Assembly (NCBI GenBank): GCA_017524145.1
Contig: JAFWUI010000022.1
Coordinates: 62,001-126,000 of the forward strand
Origin: Oxalobacter sp.
Lineage (GTDB): Bacteria > Pseudomonadota > Gammaproteobacteria > Burkholderiales > Burkholderiaceae_D
Reading direction: 5' to 3'
Length of the DNA stretch: 64,000 nt
Part shown: positions 1-10,863 of the stretch, in pieces
Layout of the letters: every line of letters starts with the position of its first letter
Numbering within the stretch: position 1 is the stretch's first letter
The notes under the pieces: generated by a model
Databases searched by the model: none
What the model was told of the DNA's origin: nothing
What the model saw: only the letters and a program-made list of their open reading frames with translations
Program-made: the position numbers and the translations under genes

Positions 1-240
1 ATCTGCCCGGATTCCCATGGTCTTACCTGACAACTGGTCAATAAGCTTGAAGGTATCCAGCTCTGTATCCTTGCCAACCCCAGTCAACAGGGATTCAAGG
101 TATTCCAGCATAGGCGGGATGACGAATTCATATCCATAGGAACGGAACTCATCAAGAACCCGTCGGCGGAGGTCTTCCATCTTCCTGGCTTCAGAAGGAA
201 GCACATCCGCAATGAACTCCGGTAAAAGCCAATTGGGCAT
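1..240 (-). CDS. hisZ: HisZ, ATP phosphoribosyltransferase regulatory subunit (partial, N-terminus only)
   Basis: The first 80 codons are visible; the rest runs off the left edge. The protein begins [18 protein letters not shown] and continues through [18 protein letters not shown] and [19 protein letters not shown], which is the N-terminal part of the class II aaRS-like fold of HisZ. In species with short-form HisG, HisZ is the catalytically dead HisRS paralogue that forms the HisG-HisZ complex for the first step of histidine synthesis. It is the last gene of the hfq-hflX-hflK-hflC run, 61 nt downstream of hflC, as in other Burkholderiales. The true HisS is also present at 7.3-8.7 kb, so this copy is the paralogue. 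Confidence 0.88.
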   Translation of the reverse strand, partial: MPNWLLPEFIADVLPSEARKMEDLRRRVLDEFRSYGYEFVIPPMLEYLESLLTGVGKDTELDTFKLIDQLSGKTMGIRAD

Positions 241-301
241 GATTATTAAAGCATTCCAGCAAAAAGGTTAAATGATAATACAATCAGGACCATATGTTGA
301 G

Positions 302-1177
302 CTATTTTTCGCCTGTCCGGTGTTTCAGGAACCTGAAGAACGGCGAAGAAGCATCCAGCACCAATACATTCTGTTTGTCATTCTTGAAACTTTCACGGTA
401 AGCCTGAAGGCTGCGGTAGAACCGGTAGAATTCCGGGTCCTCCCTGTAAGCCAGCCCATGTATCCGTGCTGCCTCAGCATCCCCCTGACCTCTGATCCTG
501 CCAGCTTCCCGTTCAGCTTCGTTCAGGATTGCCACCCGCTGACGGTCACCCTCAGCCCGGATTTTCTTGGCTTCTTCCTCGCCTTTTGCCCGGATTTCGG
601 CTGCAACCTTCGCCTTTTCGGATTTCATCTGTTCATAGATGGTGGCAGCTGTCTCATCAGTATAATTCACACGTTCCAGACGCGCCTCAACAATCTCAAT
701 TCCCGTATCTTTGGTCTTTTCTGCCAACAGGACTGTCAGTTCCTGGGGAATCCCTCCTTTTTCGCCAGTCAGGGTATCTGCAAAGGTATGGCGTGCCATC
801 ACTTCGCTGATTGCCGTTTTGGCAGCCTTGATAATCCGGTCCCGGGCCACTTCTTCCTTGGCTTCAAACGAGACATAGTACTGTTGGGGATCGGATATCC
901 GCCACCTGATGATGGAGTCTGCCTGGATGTGGATACGGTCAACCGTAACGATGTGCTCTGGTTCCGTTGTACTGATTGTCTGGATACGGTTGTCCAGCAG
1001 CATCTCTTTCTGGATGGGAACCGGCCATTTCATATAGAGCCCTGGTTCTGTTGCAACTGCCTGGACCTGCCCAAATCCGAACACAAGCGCATACTGGCAT
1101 TGGTCAACCACATAAAAGCCTGTGTATGCTTCAGTCGCAAGGATGATAAAAGCCAATAGAATACCGATGTATTTCAT
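302..1177 (-). CDS. hflC: HflC, membrane SPFH/band-7 protein, FtsH protease regulator
   Basis: 291 aa. A single N-terminal transmembrane segment (about residues 4-22) is followed by a band-7 domain (FYVVDQCQYALVFGFGQV onwards) and a long charged Ala/Glu/Arg helix (KAKVAAEIRAKGEEEAKKIRAEG), the usual HflC layout. With HflK it forms the large periplasmic cage around FtsH that limits its access to membrane substrates. The start overlaps the hflK stop by 4 nt (ATGA), so the two are translationally coupled. Length fits the family (about 290-330 aa). No oddity seen. Confidence 0.95.
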   Translation of the reverse strand: MKYIGILLAFIILATEAYTGFYVVDQCQYALVFGFGQVQAVATEPGLYMKWPVPIQKEMLLDNRIQTISTTEPEHIVTVDRIHIQADSIIRWRISDPQQYYVSFEAKEEVARDRIIKAAKTAISEVMARHTFADTLTGEKGGIPQELTVLLAEKTKDTGIEIVEARLERVNYTDETAATIYEQMKSEKAKVAAEIRAKGEEEAKKIRAEGDRQRVAILNEAEREAGRIRGQGDAEAARIHGLAYREDPEFYRFYRSLQAYRESFKNDKQNVLVLDASSPFFRFLKHRTGEK

Positions 1178-2514
1178 GAACGGCCTCCTCTTGAACGGTT
1201 CTCACGGCTTCGGGTACCACCATCAGAACGGTCTTGCCCATTAGCACCAGCATGGCCAGGAGCAGCATTGTTCCCATCGGTCCCATTCCGGCCTGATGCA
1301 GTGTTTTCCTGTTGGACTGCCGGCTGTGGTGAACCGTCTGGCAACGTCGCTGTACGTGTCTGCTGTGTACATTCCCCCTGTTCTTCTGCACGGACAGGAT
1401 AACCGCCGCTATTGTAGACAGGCAGGCGTACAACCGGTTTTTTCTGGGAATCAATCAGGACCTTGTCTGTATTGGCATATATCTGTTCCATGGTTTCCAG
1501 ATACAGCCTGTCTTTGGTGACTGCGGGCGCCTGTTTATACTCTGGCAGGATTTGACGGAACCGCTCTGCCTCAGCTTCAGCACGGACAATCACCTGCCGT
1601 TTGTAAGCCTCAGCTTCTGTCTTGAGCTGTTCGGCTTCGCCATTGGTTTTCGGCACAATACTGCTGACGTAGTTTTCACTTTCATTCTTCATGCGTTCCA
1701 CATCCTGGGGCGCATGCTCTGCATCGGCAAATACTTCCTGGACAGGTTGAGGAGGCCGGACATCCTGGACTGTGATGCCAGAAATTTCAATCCCGATACG
1801 GTACTTTTCAAGCATCTCTTGCAACCGCTGGCGGACCTGACCTGTCGCTTGGTCACGGTTTTCATAAAACAGTTCCTTGAAAGTGCGTCTGACTGCTATC
1901 TCACGGAAGGCTGTCTCGGCACAAAGCCGGATGATATCTTCAGGGTTCTTGTTGTTGAATACCCAGTCTGTCGGATTAGTGATACGGTATTGTACAGAGA
2001 ACTGGATTTCCACCATTTTGCGGTCTGATGTCATCATCAACGCTTCTTCCGTCTTGCGTGCAGAAAGGCTTTCCCGGTAACCGACTTCGACAGTCTGGAT
2101 ATGTCCAGTTTCTACAAACCGATGGCTTTGGATTGGCCAAGGGAAATGCCACTTCATCCCTGATGAAGTTGTCTTTGTATAACGGCCAAATGTCGAGATG
2201 ACGGCAGACTGGCCTTCATCGACGATATAGATACCTGAAACCATCCAGAAAACCATCACCAACAGCGCAAAAAGCAGCAGGACGATCCGGAAACCACGGG
2301 CATCATTGTACGGATCATCGTTCTCTGGCTTTTCCCCATCACCGCCATTGCCTTTTTTCTTCTTGAGTCCCAGCAGGTTGTTCAGCTTTTTATTGAAGTT
2401 CTTCCACGCCTTGTCCACATCCGGCGGTGGTTCTTCATTGTTGAAGCTGCTGCCATGACCGAAAAGGTCATCCCTTATCGGTTCTGGATTGAAGATATCT
2501 GCTGTCTTTTCCAT
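1174..2514 (-). CDS. hflK: HflK, membrane SPFH/band-7 protein, FtsH protease regulator
   Basis: 446 aa from ATG 2514 (MEKTADIFNPEP). An in-frame extension upstream would overlap hflX and is unlikely to be translated. The N-terminal cytoplasmic region is Gly/Asn/Lys rich. One transmembrane segment lies near residues 75-97, followed by a band-7 domain with the typical GIYIVDEGQSAVISTFGRY start and an amphipathic helical stretch (EAEAYKRQVIVRAEAEAERF). The C-terminus is a low-complexity Asn/Gly/Arg/Ser tail. It partners HflC in the FtsH-HflKC complex. It follows hflX by 22 nt and overlaps hflC by 4 nt. Confidence 0.94.
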   Translation of the reverse strand: MEKTADIFNPEPIRDDLFGHGSSFNNEEPPPDVDKAWKNFNKKLNNLLGLKKKKGNGGDGEKPENDDPYNDARGFRIVLLLFALLVMVFWMVSGIYIVDEGQSAVISTFGRYTKTTSSGMKWHFPWPIQSHRFVETGHIQTVEVGYRESLSARKTEEALMMTSDRKMVEIQFSVQYRITNPTDWVFNNKNPEDIIRLCAETAFREIAVRRTFKELFYENRDQATGQVRQRLQEMLEKYRIGIEISGITVQDVRPPQPVQEVFADAEHAPQDVERMKNESENYVSSIVPKTNGEAEQLKTEAEAYKRQVIVRAEAEAERFRQILPEYKQAPAVTKDRLYLETMEQIYANTDKVLIDSQKKPVVRLPVYNSGGYPVRAEEQGECTQQTRTATLPDGSPQPAVQQENTASGRNGTDGNNAAPGHAGANGQDRSDGGTRSRENRSRGGRS

Positions 2515-2536
2515 AAAAAACCTACAGGCAGCTGTC

Positions 2537-3700
2537 TCAGGAAACCTGAACATCCCAACGCGGATCCGGCACTGCTCCCTTTTCCCCGGCATTATCCTGA
2601 CGTCCCTTGGCGGCATCTGCCACAAACTCGGCAATTGCCTGGCGCAGCAGGTCAAGCCCTGCACCAGTCACCGCACTGACTGATACCCGACGGACCTTGC
2701 CTGCTTCATTACGGTCTATACTTGGCTCAAGCCCTGCAATGTCAATCTTGTTCATGACCAGCAACTGCGGAATATGCTGCGCATTGATTTCTTCCAAAAC
2801 CTGATTGACCTGTTCAATCTGTTCAAGCCGCATATCACTGGATGCATCCACCACATGCAACAATAAATCAGCATGGATGGTTTCTTCAAGTGTTGCCCGG
2901 AATGCCGCAACCAACTGGTGTGGCAGTTCACGGATGAACCCGACTGTATCCGATATGACAACATTGCCGACCGGTTCGATATAGACCCTTCTTGATGTCG
3001 TATCCAACGTCGCAAACAGCTGGTCTGCTGCATAGGTCCCGGCTTTTGTAATCGTATTGAACAGCGTGGACTTCCCGGCATTGGTATAGCCGACCAGTGA
3101 CATGGAAAAAGTCTGGCTGCGGTTGCGGGAACGCCGTTGTGTTTCACGCTGGCGCTGCAGCTTGTCCAATTTGGAACGAAGCATCTTGACCCTGTCGCCG
3201 ATCAGACGGCGGTCAGTTTCAAGCTGGGTTTCACCGGGTCCACGCAGACCGATGCCCCCCTTCTGACGTTCAAGGTGTGTCCATCCCCTGACAAGGCGTG
3301 TCATCAGATGCTGCAGCTGGGCCAGCTCAACCTGCACCTTGCCTTCATGGCTTTTTGCACGCTGTGCAAAAATATCAAGGATCAGGCTGGTACGGTCAAT
3401 GATGTCGATATTCAGCCTCTTTTCAAGGTTACGCTGCTGCGCTGGTGACAGTGCATGGTTGAAGATGACCATTTCAGCCCCGTATAGATGGACTGCTTGG
3501 ATGATTTCATCAACCTTACCGCTTCCTACATAGAAAGCCGCATCAGGACTTGCCCGCTTGGCAGTCACAGTCTGCACCGGTTCGGCTCCTGCGGACCTGG
3601 CAAGCAGTGACAATTCTTCAAGGCTGGCATTGAAACCGCCTTTCCCAAAATCAACACCGACCAGGACTGCTTTCACCGCAGTCTTTCCAGGAATTCCCAT
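2537..3700 (-). CDS. hflX: HflX, ribosome-associated GTPase
   Basis: 387 aa starting at ATG 3700 (MGIPGKTAVKAVLVGVDFG), 4 nt after the hfq stop; a longer in-frame reading would run into hfq and was rejected. Domain order: N-terminal HflX domain (about 1-195) with the conserved GLRGPGETQLETDRR segment, then a Ras-like G domain with P-loop GYTNAGKS (about 204-211), DTVG (251-254) and NKID (317-320). The family splits stalled or stressed 70S ribosomes. Gene order hfq-hflX-hflK-hflC is the classical proteobacterial one. Confidence 0.95.
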   Translation of the reverse strand: MGIPGKTAVKAVLVGVDFGKGGFNASLEELSLLARSAGAEPVQTVTAKRASPDAAFYVGSGKVDEIIQAVHLYGAEMVIFNHALSPAQQRNLEKRLNIDIIDRTSLILDIFAQRAKSHEGKVQVELAQLQHLMTRLVRGWTHLERQKGGIGLRGPGETQLETDRRLIGDRVKMLRSKLDKLQRQRETQRRSRNRSQTFSMSLVGYTNAGKSTLFNTITKAGTYAADQLFATLDTTSRRVYIEPVGNVVISDTVGFIRELPHQLVAAFRATLEETIHADLLLHVVDASSDMRLEQIEQVNQVLEEINAQHIPQLLVMNKIDIAGLEPSIDRNEAGKVRRVSVSAVTGAGLDLLRQAIAEFVADAAKGRQDNAGEKGAVPDPRWDVQVS

Positions 3701-3704
3701 AACC

Positions 3705-3944
3705 TCAGGCGTTGCTGCTGTCTCCGTTAAGGTTGATGGCCTTGGATGGTACGATGGTGGAAATCGCATGTTTATAGACCATCTGGGTAACACTGTTGCG
3801 CAAAAGGACAACATATTGGTCGAATGATTCAACCTGTCCCTGCAGTTTGATGCCGTTGATCAGGTAGATGGATACGGAAATACGTTCTTTTCGCAGGATG
3901 TTCAGGAAAGGGTCCTGCAGCATCTGTCCTTTATTGATACTCAT
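3705..3944 (-). CDS. hfq: Hfq, RNA chaperone
   Basis: 79 aa from ATG 3944 ([20 protein letters not shown]). This start is chosen over an in-frame ATG 12 nt upstream because a GGAGG lies 5 nt before it and family members start at this point. Sm1 ([20 protein letters not shown]) and Sm2 (YKHAIST) motifs are intact, as are the residues forming the proximal RNA face (Q8, K56-H57 region). The C-terminal tail is short (NLNGDSSNA). It binds sRNAs and A-rich mRNA tails as a hexamer. It lies between der (73 nt upstream) and hflX (4 nt downstream). Confidence 0.97.
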   Translation of the reverse strand: MSINKGQMLQDPFLNILRKERISVSIYLINGIKLQGQVESFDQYVVLLRNSVTQMVYKHAISTIVPSKAINLNGDSSNA

Positions 3945-4017
3945 TTTTGCCTCCATACTCGCTTATTATTGTGATGGTTTTTTGTCTGGAAACCTATTTA
4001 CCGGTCCTATGCCGGTT

Positions 4018-5373
4018 TCACCGTTTGTCAAAAGGATTTTCCCCTGAACGGAATTCAATGCGCAATGGCGTTCCTGTCAGGGAAAACGCATCACGGAAAT
4101 GGCGTTCAAGGTAACGCCGGTAATCATCTGCAATATGCTCAAGGCTGTTGCCATGGATGACAATGACCGGTGGATTCTTACCGCCTTGATGGGCATACCG
4201 CATCTTCGGCCGGATACCTGCCTGACGGCGGGGCGGCTGCTGATGCTCAACCGCCTCCTGAAGGACACGGGTCAGTTTAGGGGTTGCAAGCTTTGCCGTA
4301 GCCGCTGCATATGCGGCATCTACTGAACGCATCAATGATGCTATCCCAGCTGATTTCAGGGCAGATATGTAGTGGAAACGTGCAAACGACAGGAAATGGA
4401 GTTTCCATTCCACATCTTCCTTGATGGCTCGGCGCCTGTCCTGTGAAAGCCCATCCCATTTGTTGACACCGACAACAAGCGCCCGACCGCTTTCAAGGAT
4501 AAAGCCTGCAATATGTGCATCCTGCTCGGAAATATCCTGACGGGCATCCAGCAGCAACAGGACAACATTGGCATCTGAAATCGCCTGAAGTGTCTTGACG
4601 ACAGAGAATTTCTCGACCGTCTGGAAAACCTTGCCCCGTTTCCTCAACCCTGCTGTGTCAATCAAGGTGTAATGCCTGCCATTCCGTTCAAAAGGGATTT
4701 CAATGGCATCACGGGTTGTACCCGGCATATCAAAAGCGATGACACGCTCTTCTCCCAGCAGGGCATTGACCATAGTGGATTTACCGACATTGGGACGCCC
4801 GACAATTGCCAGCCTGATGGGTTTCTTTTCATCTGGTAACCCTTCACCGTCATCATCTGCTTCAGGAAAGGTTTCTTCTTCAGGGACATGCTTGAGTGCC
4901 GCTTCTACCAAAGAATAGACGCCATCACCATGTGCTGATGAAATTGATGCTGGTTCCCCCAACCCCAGTTCATAAAATTCAGAAACAGCGGCTGTATATT
5001 TCATGCCCTCGGACTTGTTGACTGCCAGCAGGACTGGACGCCCACAACGGCGGAGATATTGGGCAATCACCCGGTCATGCGGAGACAAGCCCTGACGGGC
5101 ATCAACAAGGAAGACAACAACATCAGCTTCTGCAATCGCCTGCTGTGTCTGCTTTGCCATTTCCTGCACGACACCTTCTTTGACGACCGGTTCAAAACCA
5201 CCGGTATCAATGACCAGGAATGGCCTGTTGCCAATCCTGCCTTCACCATAATGACGGTCACGGGTCAATCCGGGAAAATCGGCAACCAAGGCGGCACGTG
5301 AACGGGTCAGCCTGTTGAACAGGGTGGATTTCCCGACATTGGGGCGCCCCACCAGCGCAATAACGGGTTTCAT
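4018..5373 (-). CDS. der: Der (EngA), tandem-domain ribosome assembly GTPase
   Basis: 451 aa. Two complete G domains each carry the P-loop GRPNVGKS (residues 9-16 and 192-199), with DTGG (56-59) and NKSE (119-122) in the first and DTAGLR and NKWD in the second. An acidic linker lies near 165-185 and a KH-like RNA-binding domain forms the C-terminus (about 365-445). Der acts late in 50S assembly and is essential in bacteria tested. It follows bamB by 75 nt and precedes hfq in the same run. Confidence 0.97.
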   Translation of the reverse strand: MKPVIALVGRPNVGKSTLFNRLTRSRAALVADFPGLTRDRHYGEGRIGNRPFLVIDTGGFEPVVKEGVVQEMAKQTQQAIAEADVVVFLVDARQGLSPHDRVIAQYLRRCGRPVLLAVNKSEGMKYTAAVSEFYELGLGEPASISSAHGDGVYSLVEAALKHVPEEETFPEADDDGEGLPDEKKPIRLAIVGRPNVGKSTMVNALLGEERVIAFDMPGTTRDAIEIPFERNGRHYTLIDTAGLRKRGKVFQTVEKFSVVKTLQAISDANVVLLLLDARQDISEQDAHIAGFILESGRALVVGVNKWDGLSQDRRRAIKEDVEWKLHFLSFARFHYISALKSAGIASLMRSVDAAYAAATAKLATPKLTRVLQEAVEHQQPPRRQAGIRPKMRYAHQGGKNPPVIVIHGNSLEHIADDYRRYLERHFRDAFSLTGTPLRIEFRSGENPFDKR

Positions 5374-5448
5374 TTCTTCTTATTCTTCTCTTTCTTGTTC
5401 TTGTTATACAGTTTTATACGGACCATCAATCAAATCCGTAGGGGGAAA

Positions 5449-6600
5449 TCAATCCAGGCTGAATGCCCGCAGTGACCCGCCGGTTGTCTGTACGATGACA
5501 CGGTCAGACATAGCAATCGGTGCTGCAACAATTGGCGATCCATCTGTCGAAGTCCTGGCATTGAAGCTGCCATCATAACGGGACAGGAAATGGACATAAC
5601 CGTCTTGGTCACCGACAACTACCGTCGACAGGAACGTCGCCGGTGAAGACAGGTTCCGGTATGTCAGTTTCTCATTCCGCCAGACACTGTTCCCACTGGT
5701 GTTGGCAAAAGCATAGACCTTGTCAGCCTGGTCAATGCCATACACATAGTCCTGGTCAATGCTGACACCAACCTTGCTGGAAAAATCCTTGACCCAGAAA
5801 GCATTGCCAGAGACCACGTCATAACAGCCAATCCGTCCATGCCAGGAAGTGACGCATACCCCTTGCCCGAAGATGACCGGAACACCCGTCATGTCTGCCA
5901 ACCGTTCCAGCTCACTGGTTCCTCTCGGTATACCGACAGGAACCTCCCACCGGATTGCCCCATTGTTCAGCATCATGGACAGCATCTTGCCACCTGGGGT
6001 TGCCACCACCACAGTCGGGCCAACGGTTGCCATCCCAGGTTCACGCCTGATCATCAAGGCCGGCAAACGGTAAGGGACATTCCATCGGCGTTCACCGGTA
6101 TCTGCATCATAAGCAGAAATCTGGTTATCCATACTGCGGACAACCACCAGTCCTTTGACAACAAGGGGACTTGCCATCGCTTCCGTGGACAGCTGGGCAC
6201 GCCACTTTTCCTGACCATCTGAGCCAAGGGCAATCAATATCCCTTTCTCGCCAGCGACAGCAACTGTTGCGCCATCTGTACCGACACCTGCAGTCAATGC
6301 GGTATCCAGGTCTTTGCGCCAGATGACATCGCCATTCGATGCATCGACTTTTGTCACTGTGCCATCACCTGATGCAGCATAAATGACATCGAATGATGCT
6401 GCAGGGACAAACATACCGTTTTCAGCAGACCCAATACTGACGGACCAGAGCTGACGGACATTCCTTGAAGACTCGATATCCGTCAATTCTGCCGGTGGAT
6501 GCTTGGGAGGCGGGGATGAGAACCAACTGAAACAGCCTGCAAGCGGCAGGCAAAGCACCACATAGAAGACCCACAGGAACCGTTGCCAGACCTTTCTCAC
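5449..6600 (-). CDS. bamB: BamB, outer-membrane beta-barrel assembly lipoprotein
   Basis: 383 aa using a GTG start at 6600 (protein MRKVWQRFLW...). AAAGGG lies 7 nt upstream of this GTG, and it places the signal peptide and lipobox LAGC (Cys23) correctly; longer in-frame readings overlap the upstream gene. The mature protein is a PQQ-type eight-bladed propeller with repeated AxxDGxVxxxDxxxGxxxW blades. BamB is the periplasmic accessory lipoprotein of the BamA complex. It follows yfgM by 4 nt and precedes der, the usual order. Confidence 0.92.
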   Translation of the reverse strand: MRKVWQRFLWVFYVVLCLPLAGCFSWFSSPPPKHPPAELTDIESSRNVRQLWSVSIGSAENGMFVPAASFDVIYAASGDGTVTKVDASNGDVIWRKDLDTALTAGVGTDGATVAVAGEKGILIALGSDGQEKWRAQLSTEAMASPLVVKGLVVVRSMDNQISAYDADTGERRWNVPYRLPALMIRREPGMATVGPTVVVATPGGKMLSMMLNNGAIRWEVPVGIPRGTSELERLADMTGVPVIFGQGVCVTSWHGRIGCYDVVSGNAFWVKDFSSKVGVSIDQDYVYGIDQADKVYAFANTSGNSVWRNEKLTYRNLSSPATFLSTVVVGDQDGYVHFLSRYDGSFNARTSTDGSPIVAAPIAMSDRVIVQTTGGSLRAFSLD

Positions 6601-6604
6601 AGAT

Positions 6605-7267
6605 TTACCCTTTGTTAGATGTATTCTCAGCCGTGATATCAACACCGACCTCTTCCAGTTTCAGCTTGATCAGCTGCCTGCCTGGATTTTCAGGCGCCAT
6701 TTTTTCATAAGCAGTCTTGTAGGCGTTCCTGGCTTCTTCAAGCTTATCCTGTGCCAGATAGATATCCCCCTTACGGTCTTCAATCAGACCAATGAACTGC
6801 TCGGGCGCACTACCTGACAAGGCCCCCAGTGCTTCATCATAGGCTTTCTCATCAAGCAGTATACCTGCAAGACGGATACGGGCAAGTGCTTTATACCCTT
6901 CTTCACTGCTGTTCTGGGAAACCCATTTCAACTGGGCTTTCGCTGTGGCGATATCGTTGTTTTCATACGCCATCTTTGCCGCAACCAATGAAATCATCGG
7001 CGCATAGGCTGTCCCACTGAACTTATCCTGGACATCCTTTGCAACCTGTAAAGCACGTTGGGAATCTCCTGACAGTACGGCACTCTGCATTTCATAGTAC
7101 AAGGCAGAGGCCTGTGCTGCCTGCTTGCGCTGATACCAGTTCCATCCTTGGATTGCTGCGTAAATGGCAAGGATGACAATCAGCACCCAAGTCGCAATAT
7201 TGCCATAACGTTTCCATACCCGTTTAAGGGAATCAATCTGTTCCTGTTCTTCTAAATTGAAAGCCAT
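6605..7267 (-). CDS. yfgM: YfgM-like ancillary SecYEG translocon subunit (TPR protein)
   Basis: 220 aa. A short cytoplasmic N-terminus (MAFNLEEQEQIDSLKRVWKRYGN) is followed by one transmembrane segment (about 23-43) and a periplasmic domain of TPR-like helices, the YfgM/TPR_21 layout. In E. coli YfgM sits at SecYEG with PpiD and helps hand over periplasmic proteins. Its position between hisS (25 nt) and bamB (4 nt) is the conserved proteobacterial arrangement. The symbol is given by homology and synteny. Confidence 0.87.
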   Translation of the reverse strand: MAFNLEEQEQIDSLKRVWKRYGNIATWVLIVILAIYAAIQGWNWYQRKQAAQASALYYEMQSAVLSGDSQRALQVAKDVQDKFSGTAYAPMISLVAAKMAYENNDIATAKAQLKWVSQNSSEEGYKALARIRLAGILLDEKAYDEALGALSGSAPEQFIGLIEDRKGDIYLAQDKLEEARNAYKTAYEKMAPENPGRQLIKLKLEEVGVDITAENTSNKG

Positions 7268-7292
7268 TTCATTTCCCCGGGAAAAACTTTAC

Positions 7293-8660
7293 TTACTGTT
7301 CCTGTAAACCACCATCAACACTGCATAAACCATCCACGCCACAGGCTTCGATTGCCCGCTGCAGCAGATGATCGGGAAGCTCTTCAAACGGAATGCTTGT
7401 CTGTGCACCACCTGTATCACCTGAACGCATTTCCTTGACGGTCGCCTTACCGCTGGCAACCTCATCTTCACCGATAATAACGGTGAAAAGCGCACCGCTT
7501 TCATCCGCACGCTTCATCTGCGACTTGAAGCTGCCTCCAGAATTTGCAGCACCGCAATAGAGGATGACATCAAGATTGCAGTCACGCAATGCTTCTGCAA
7601 CAGCAACAGCCTGAAGCCCTGCCTTTTCCCCTTGATGGACAACATAGATATCTGCCTGCCGCTGGGGTTCAATCCCCCCCTGGACTTTGAGCAGTTCAAT
7701 GATACGTTCTACCCCCATTGCGAAACCACAGGAAGGGGTATTACGACCACCAAACATTTCAAACAACGGGTCATAACGGCCACCGCCACAGATGGTTCCT
7801 TGAGAACCCAGCTCATCACTGATCCATTCAAAAACAGTACGGTTATAGTAGTCCATGCCCCGTACCAGGCGGGGATTGATTGTGAATCCAATACCACTGT
7901 TTGTCAGGATTTTCTGCAATCCTTCAAAATGCCTGAGGGACTCCTCTCCAAGATAATCAATCAGTTTCGGTGCAGCATTGACCATGTCCTGCATCTCTGG
8001 ATTTTTGGTATCCAAGATACGCAATGGATTGGTATAAAGGCGTCTCTGCGCATCATCGTCCAACAGTCCTTTATGCTTTTCAAAATAGGCAATCAGGTCA
8101 ACGCGGTGACGGCCACGTTCATCAGCATTCCCGATGGAATTGATTTCCAGACGGACATTTTCCAGACCAAGGCACTGCCATAAACGGTGGCAGAGGAGAA
8201 TCATCTCGGCATCAATGTCTGGCCCAGGAAATCCCAATGCCTCACAGCCAATCTGATGGAACTGCCGGTAACGGCCACGTTGTGGACGCTCATGGCGGAA
8301 CATTGGTCCAGCATACCAAAGGCGTTTGGGACCATTGTAGGTAAGGTTGTGTTCCACAGCAGCACGGACAACCCCTGCCGTACATTCTGGACGCAATGTC
8401 AACTGGTCACCGTTCATGGAATCTTCGAAAGAGTACATCTCTTTCTCAACGATATCGGTCACTGCCCCCAGTCCCCGGGCAAACAGCGAGGTATCTTCCA
8501 CTATCGGCGTCCTGATACGCTGATACCCATAACTGCGCAGGACGGACTCGACCGTTCCTTCGAGCAGCTCCCAGACTGCAGCATCTTCCGGCAGGATGTC
8601 ATTCATGCCCCTGATGCCCAATATCTTCTTGACCTTTTTCTTTTTGTTTTCTTCTGCCAT
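7293..8660 (-). CDS. hisS: HisS, histidyl-tRNA synthetase
   Basis: 455 aa. Class II aaRS core with [14 protein letters not shown] at the N-terminus, [21 protein letters not shown] (motif 2 region), [14 protein letters not shown], the histidine A motif region [15 protein letters not shown] and the motif 3 Gly-rich segment [10 protein letters not shown]-terminal anticodon-binding domain covers about the last 100 residues. A Lys-rich N-terminal tag ([10 protein letters not shown]) precedes the core. It charges tRNA-His. It lies 18 nt downstream of ispG and 25 nt upstream of yfgM. Confidence 0.97.
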   Translation of the reverse strand: MAEENKKKKVKKILGIRGMNDILPEDAAVWELLEGTVESVLRSYGYQRIRTPIVEDTSLFARGLGAVTDIVEKEMYSFEDSMNGDQLTLRPECTAGVVRAAVEHNLTYNGPKRLWYAGPMFRHERPQRGRYRQFHQIGCEALGFPGPDIDAEMILLCHRLWQCLGLENVRLEINSIGNADERGRHRVDLIAYFEKHKGLLDDDAQRRLYTNPLRILDTKNPEMQDMVNAAPKLIDYLGEESLRHFEGLQKILTNSGIGFTINPRLVRGMDYYNRTVFEWISDELGSQGTICGGGRYDPLFEMFGGRNTPSCGFAMGVERIIELLKVQGGIEPQRQADIYVVHQGEKAGLQAVAVAEALRDCNLDVILYCGAANSGGSFKSQMKRADESGALFTVIIGEDEVASGKATVKEMRSGDTGGAQTSIPFEELPDHLLQRAIEACGVDGLCSVDGGLQEQ

Positions 8661-8678
8661 ATTCTTCTGTTTTATGGT

Positions 8679-9962
8679 TCAGGATGCTTTCATGCCAGGA
8701 TGCACCTGTTTGCCATAATGCATTTCAATATATTCAGCAATCATCTGCTGAAAACGTCCTTCAATATCTTTTCCCCGTAAGGTTGCTGCCTTGACCCCAT
8801 CTGCATAAACAACAGCCGCAGGCGATTCCCCTGTCCCTGGCAGGCTGATTCCAATATCAGCATGGCGGGATTCACCAGGACCATTCACAATACAGCCCAT
8901 CACAGCAACCTTCAGGTTTTCCACACCAGGATACCGTTCCCGCCAGACTGTCCCCTGCTCCTGAAGGTATTGCTGAGTGTTGTGTGCCAGTTCCCGGAAC
9001 CGCTCTGACGTTGTCCTGCCACAACCGGGACAGGATATCAGCTGAGGGGAAAAACTCCTGAGTCCCATAGACTGTAAGAGTGTCTGTGCAACCAAGACTT
9101 CCTTCGTTCTTGCTTCCCCTGGTTCCGGCGTCAGTGAAATGCGGATTGTATCGCCAATTCCTTCCTGCAACAACACAGCAAGCCCTGCAGATGAAGCAAC
9201 AATCCCTTTGGAACCGCCTCCCGCTTCAGTCAACCCCAGATGCAATGCATAACGGCATCTGTCAGAAAGCATACGGTTGACAGCAATCAGGTCCTGCACC
9301 GATGAGACTTTACAGGAAAGGATGACCTTTTCTGCCGGCAGGCCAAGCTTCACTGCCTCATCAGCACTTTCCACCGCAGATGCCACAAGCGCCTGCCGCA
9401 TAACCAAATCGGCAGGCAAAGGATTCCCTTTTGCTGAATTCTCAGCTCTCAGCCGCTCCAGGACACTTTGGTCAAGACTCCCCCAGTTCACACCGATACG
9501 CACAGGGCGGTCATAACGGCATGCTGTTTCTATCATCATGGCAAAGTGCCCTGCCTTCTGACCACCCCGGCCGACATTCCCTGGATTGATCCGGTATTTG
9601 GACAGGGCTTCTGCACATTCTGGATACTGTGTCAGCAACTGATGGCCGTTATAGTGGAAATCCCCCACTAACGGTACATCGCAACCTTGTTTATCCAATT
9701 CCTCACGGATGGCAGGAACCGCTTTTGCGGCTTCTGGGGTATTGACGGTGATCCGGACCAATTCAGACCCCGCCCGGGCAAGCAGGGAAACCTGATGGGA
9801 TGTCGCCTTGACATCAGCTGTCAGGGTATCTGTCATCGATTGGACGACAATAGGCGCCCTTCCCCCCACCAATACCGTCCTGTCTTGATACCTGACAGCA
9901 ACCTGGTGGGTTGGTTTCCGCGGGAAAGGAGCCCCTGCTTCCAGTCCAACCTGACCTTGCAT
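8679..9962 (-). CDS. ispG: IspG (GcpE), 4-hydroxy-3-methylbut-2-enyl diphosphate synthase
   Basis: 427 aa. N-terminal TIM barrel ([32 protein letters not shown]) and a C-terminal [4Fe-4S] domain whose ligands are visible as Cys311 and Cys314 (SCPGCGRT) and Cys357 ([10 protein letters not shown]). It converts MEcPP to HMBPP in the non-mevalonate isoprenoid pathway. It is 7 nt downstream of rodZ and 18 nt upstream of hisS, so the genes are very probably co-transcribed. Confidence 0.96.
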   Translation of the reverse strand: MQGQVGLEAGAPFPRKPTHQVAVRYQDRTVLVGGRAPIVVQSMTDTLTADVKATSHQVSLLARAGSELVRITVNTPEAAKAVPAIREELDKQGCDVPLVGDFHYNGHQLLTQYPECAEALSKYRINPGNVGRGGQKAGHFAMMIETACRYDRPVRIGVNWGSLDQSVLERLRAENSAKGNPLPADLVMRQALVASAVESADEAVKLGLPAEKVILSCKVSSVQDLIAVNRMLSDRCRYALHLGLTEAGGGSKGIVASSAGLAVLLQEGIGDTIRISLTPEPGEARTKEVLVAQTLLQSMGLRSFSPQLISCPGCGRTTSERFRELAHNTQQYLQEQGTVWRERYPGVENLKVAVMGCIVNGPGESRHADIGISLPGTGESPAAVVYADGVKAATLRGKDIEGRFQQMIAEYIEMHYGKQVHPGMKAS

Positions 9963-9969
9963 GATGTTC

Positions 9970-10863
9970 CTATTTCAATGGGATCTTTGCCGTATTGCCT
10001 TTAGACACAGCATTCAGGTCAACAGCGGCATTACGGTATTCCATCATGCTGACGCCTTTGGTATTGCCAATCACAATGACAGCAGGAACCTGGACATCGA
10101 TTTTCTTGGTTTCCCCTGCCTTGGAAGTGAACTGGGCAAAAGTCTTCTTGCCATCTTCACTCTGGACCTGTACCCAGGAAGCATCACTGAACTTCAACAC
10201 CAGTGGTGCTGTTCCCTGATTTTCAGGCTGTACTGCCACTGTCTGGGCATCTTTTGCGTCAGGTTTAGCCTGTTCCTGTGCGGGTGGCTGCTGGACATTC
10301 TCTTTGGGTTGCTCTGCTGGCTGCTGGACTGCTGATTTTTCAACAACCGGCGCCTTTGGTGCAGGGCGTTGCCATGGAATCAATTTCATATACCAAGCGA
10401 CACCCAATACAACTATCACCGCCAAGACAACAAATGCCAGCAACTTCCCGCCACTGCCAGACTGCTTACGGAAAGTCATCTGGCTTTCATCAAACGACTG
10501 CGCAACTTTCGGCATGGATGCCACATTCTTCACATGTTTATGGGATGGTGCTGCACCTTCCCCTTTGGCAAAGAAAGCAACCAATGGTTCTGGGTCAAGC
10601 CCCATCAGGCGCGCATAGGAACGGACAAACCCCCTGGCAATGGCCACACCATGAAATGCCTCATAATCTCCGGCTTCCATGGCCTGTATCTGACGGACCG
10701 TCATTTTCAGGCGGGCAGCGACCTGTTCTTCACTCCACCCCAATTCCTGACGTTTCGCAGCCAATGCCTTGCACGGCGACTTTACAAAATCTGCCGACTG
10801 GACTTCCTTTGCCTTATCCGGCTGTTGATTGACACTGCTCTGGTTTGCGTTTTCCATTTCCAA
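9970..10863 (-). CDS. rodZ: RodZ-like cytoskeletal/HTH membrane protein
   Basis: 297 aa. A cytoplasmic HTH_25 domain (about 33-95: [37 protein letters not shown]) is followed by one transmembrane helix (about 140-159), a Pro/Gln/Ala-rich periplasmic linker (about 165-215) and a C-terminal beta domain (DUF4115 type: [20 protein letters not shown]). RodZ ties MreB filaments to the elongation machinery. In many beta- and gammaproteobacteria a pilF gene separates rlmN and rodZ; here rlmN ends only 39 nt upstream. Symbol by domain order and synteny. Confidence 0.88.
   Translation of the reverse strand: MEMENANQSSVNQQPDKAKEVQSADFVKSPCKALAAKRQELGWSEEQVAARLKMTVRQIQAMEAGDYEAFHGVAIARGFVRSYARLMGLDPEPLVAFFAKGEGAAPSHKHVKNVASMPKVAQSFDESQMTFRKQSGSGGKLLAFVVLAVIVVLGVAWYMKLIPWQRPAPKAPVVEKSAVQQPAEQPKENVQQPPAQEQAKPDAKDAQTVAVQPENQGTAPLVLKFSDASWVQVQSEDGKKTFAQFTSKAGETKKIDVQVPAVIVIGNTKGVSMMEYRNAAVDLNAVSKGNTAKIPLK

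Noticed and set aside
3701..3832. N-terminal extension of HflX overlapping hfq
   Set aside because: The extension reads through the hfq coding region and lacks a ribosome-binding site; the start at 3700 matches the family.
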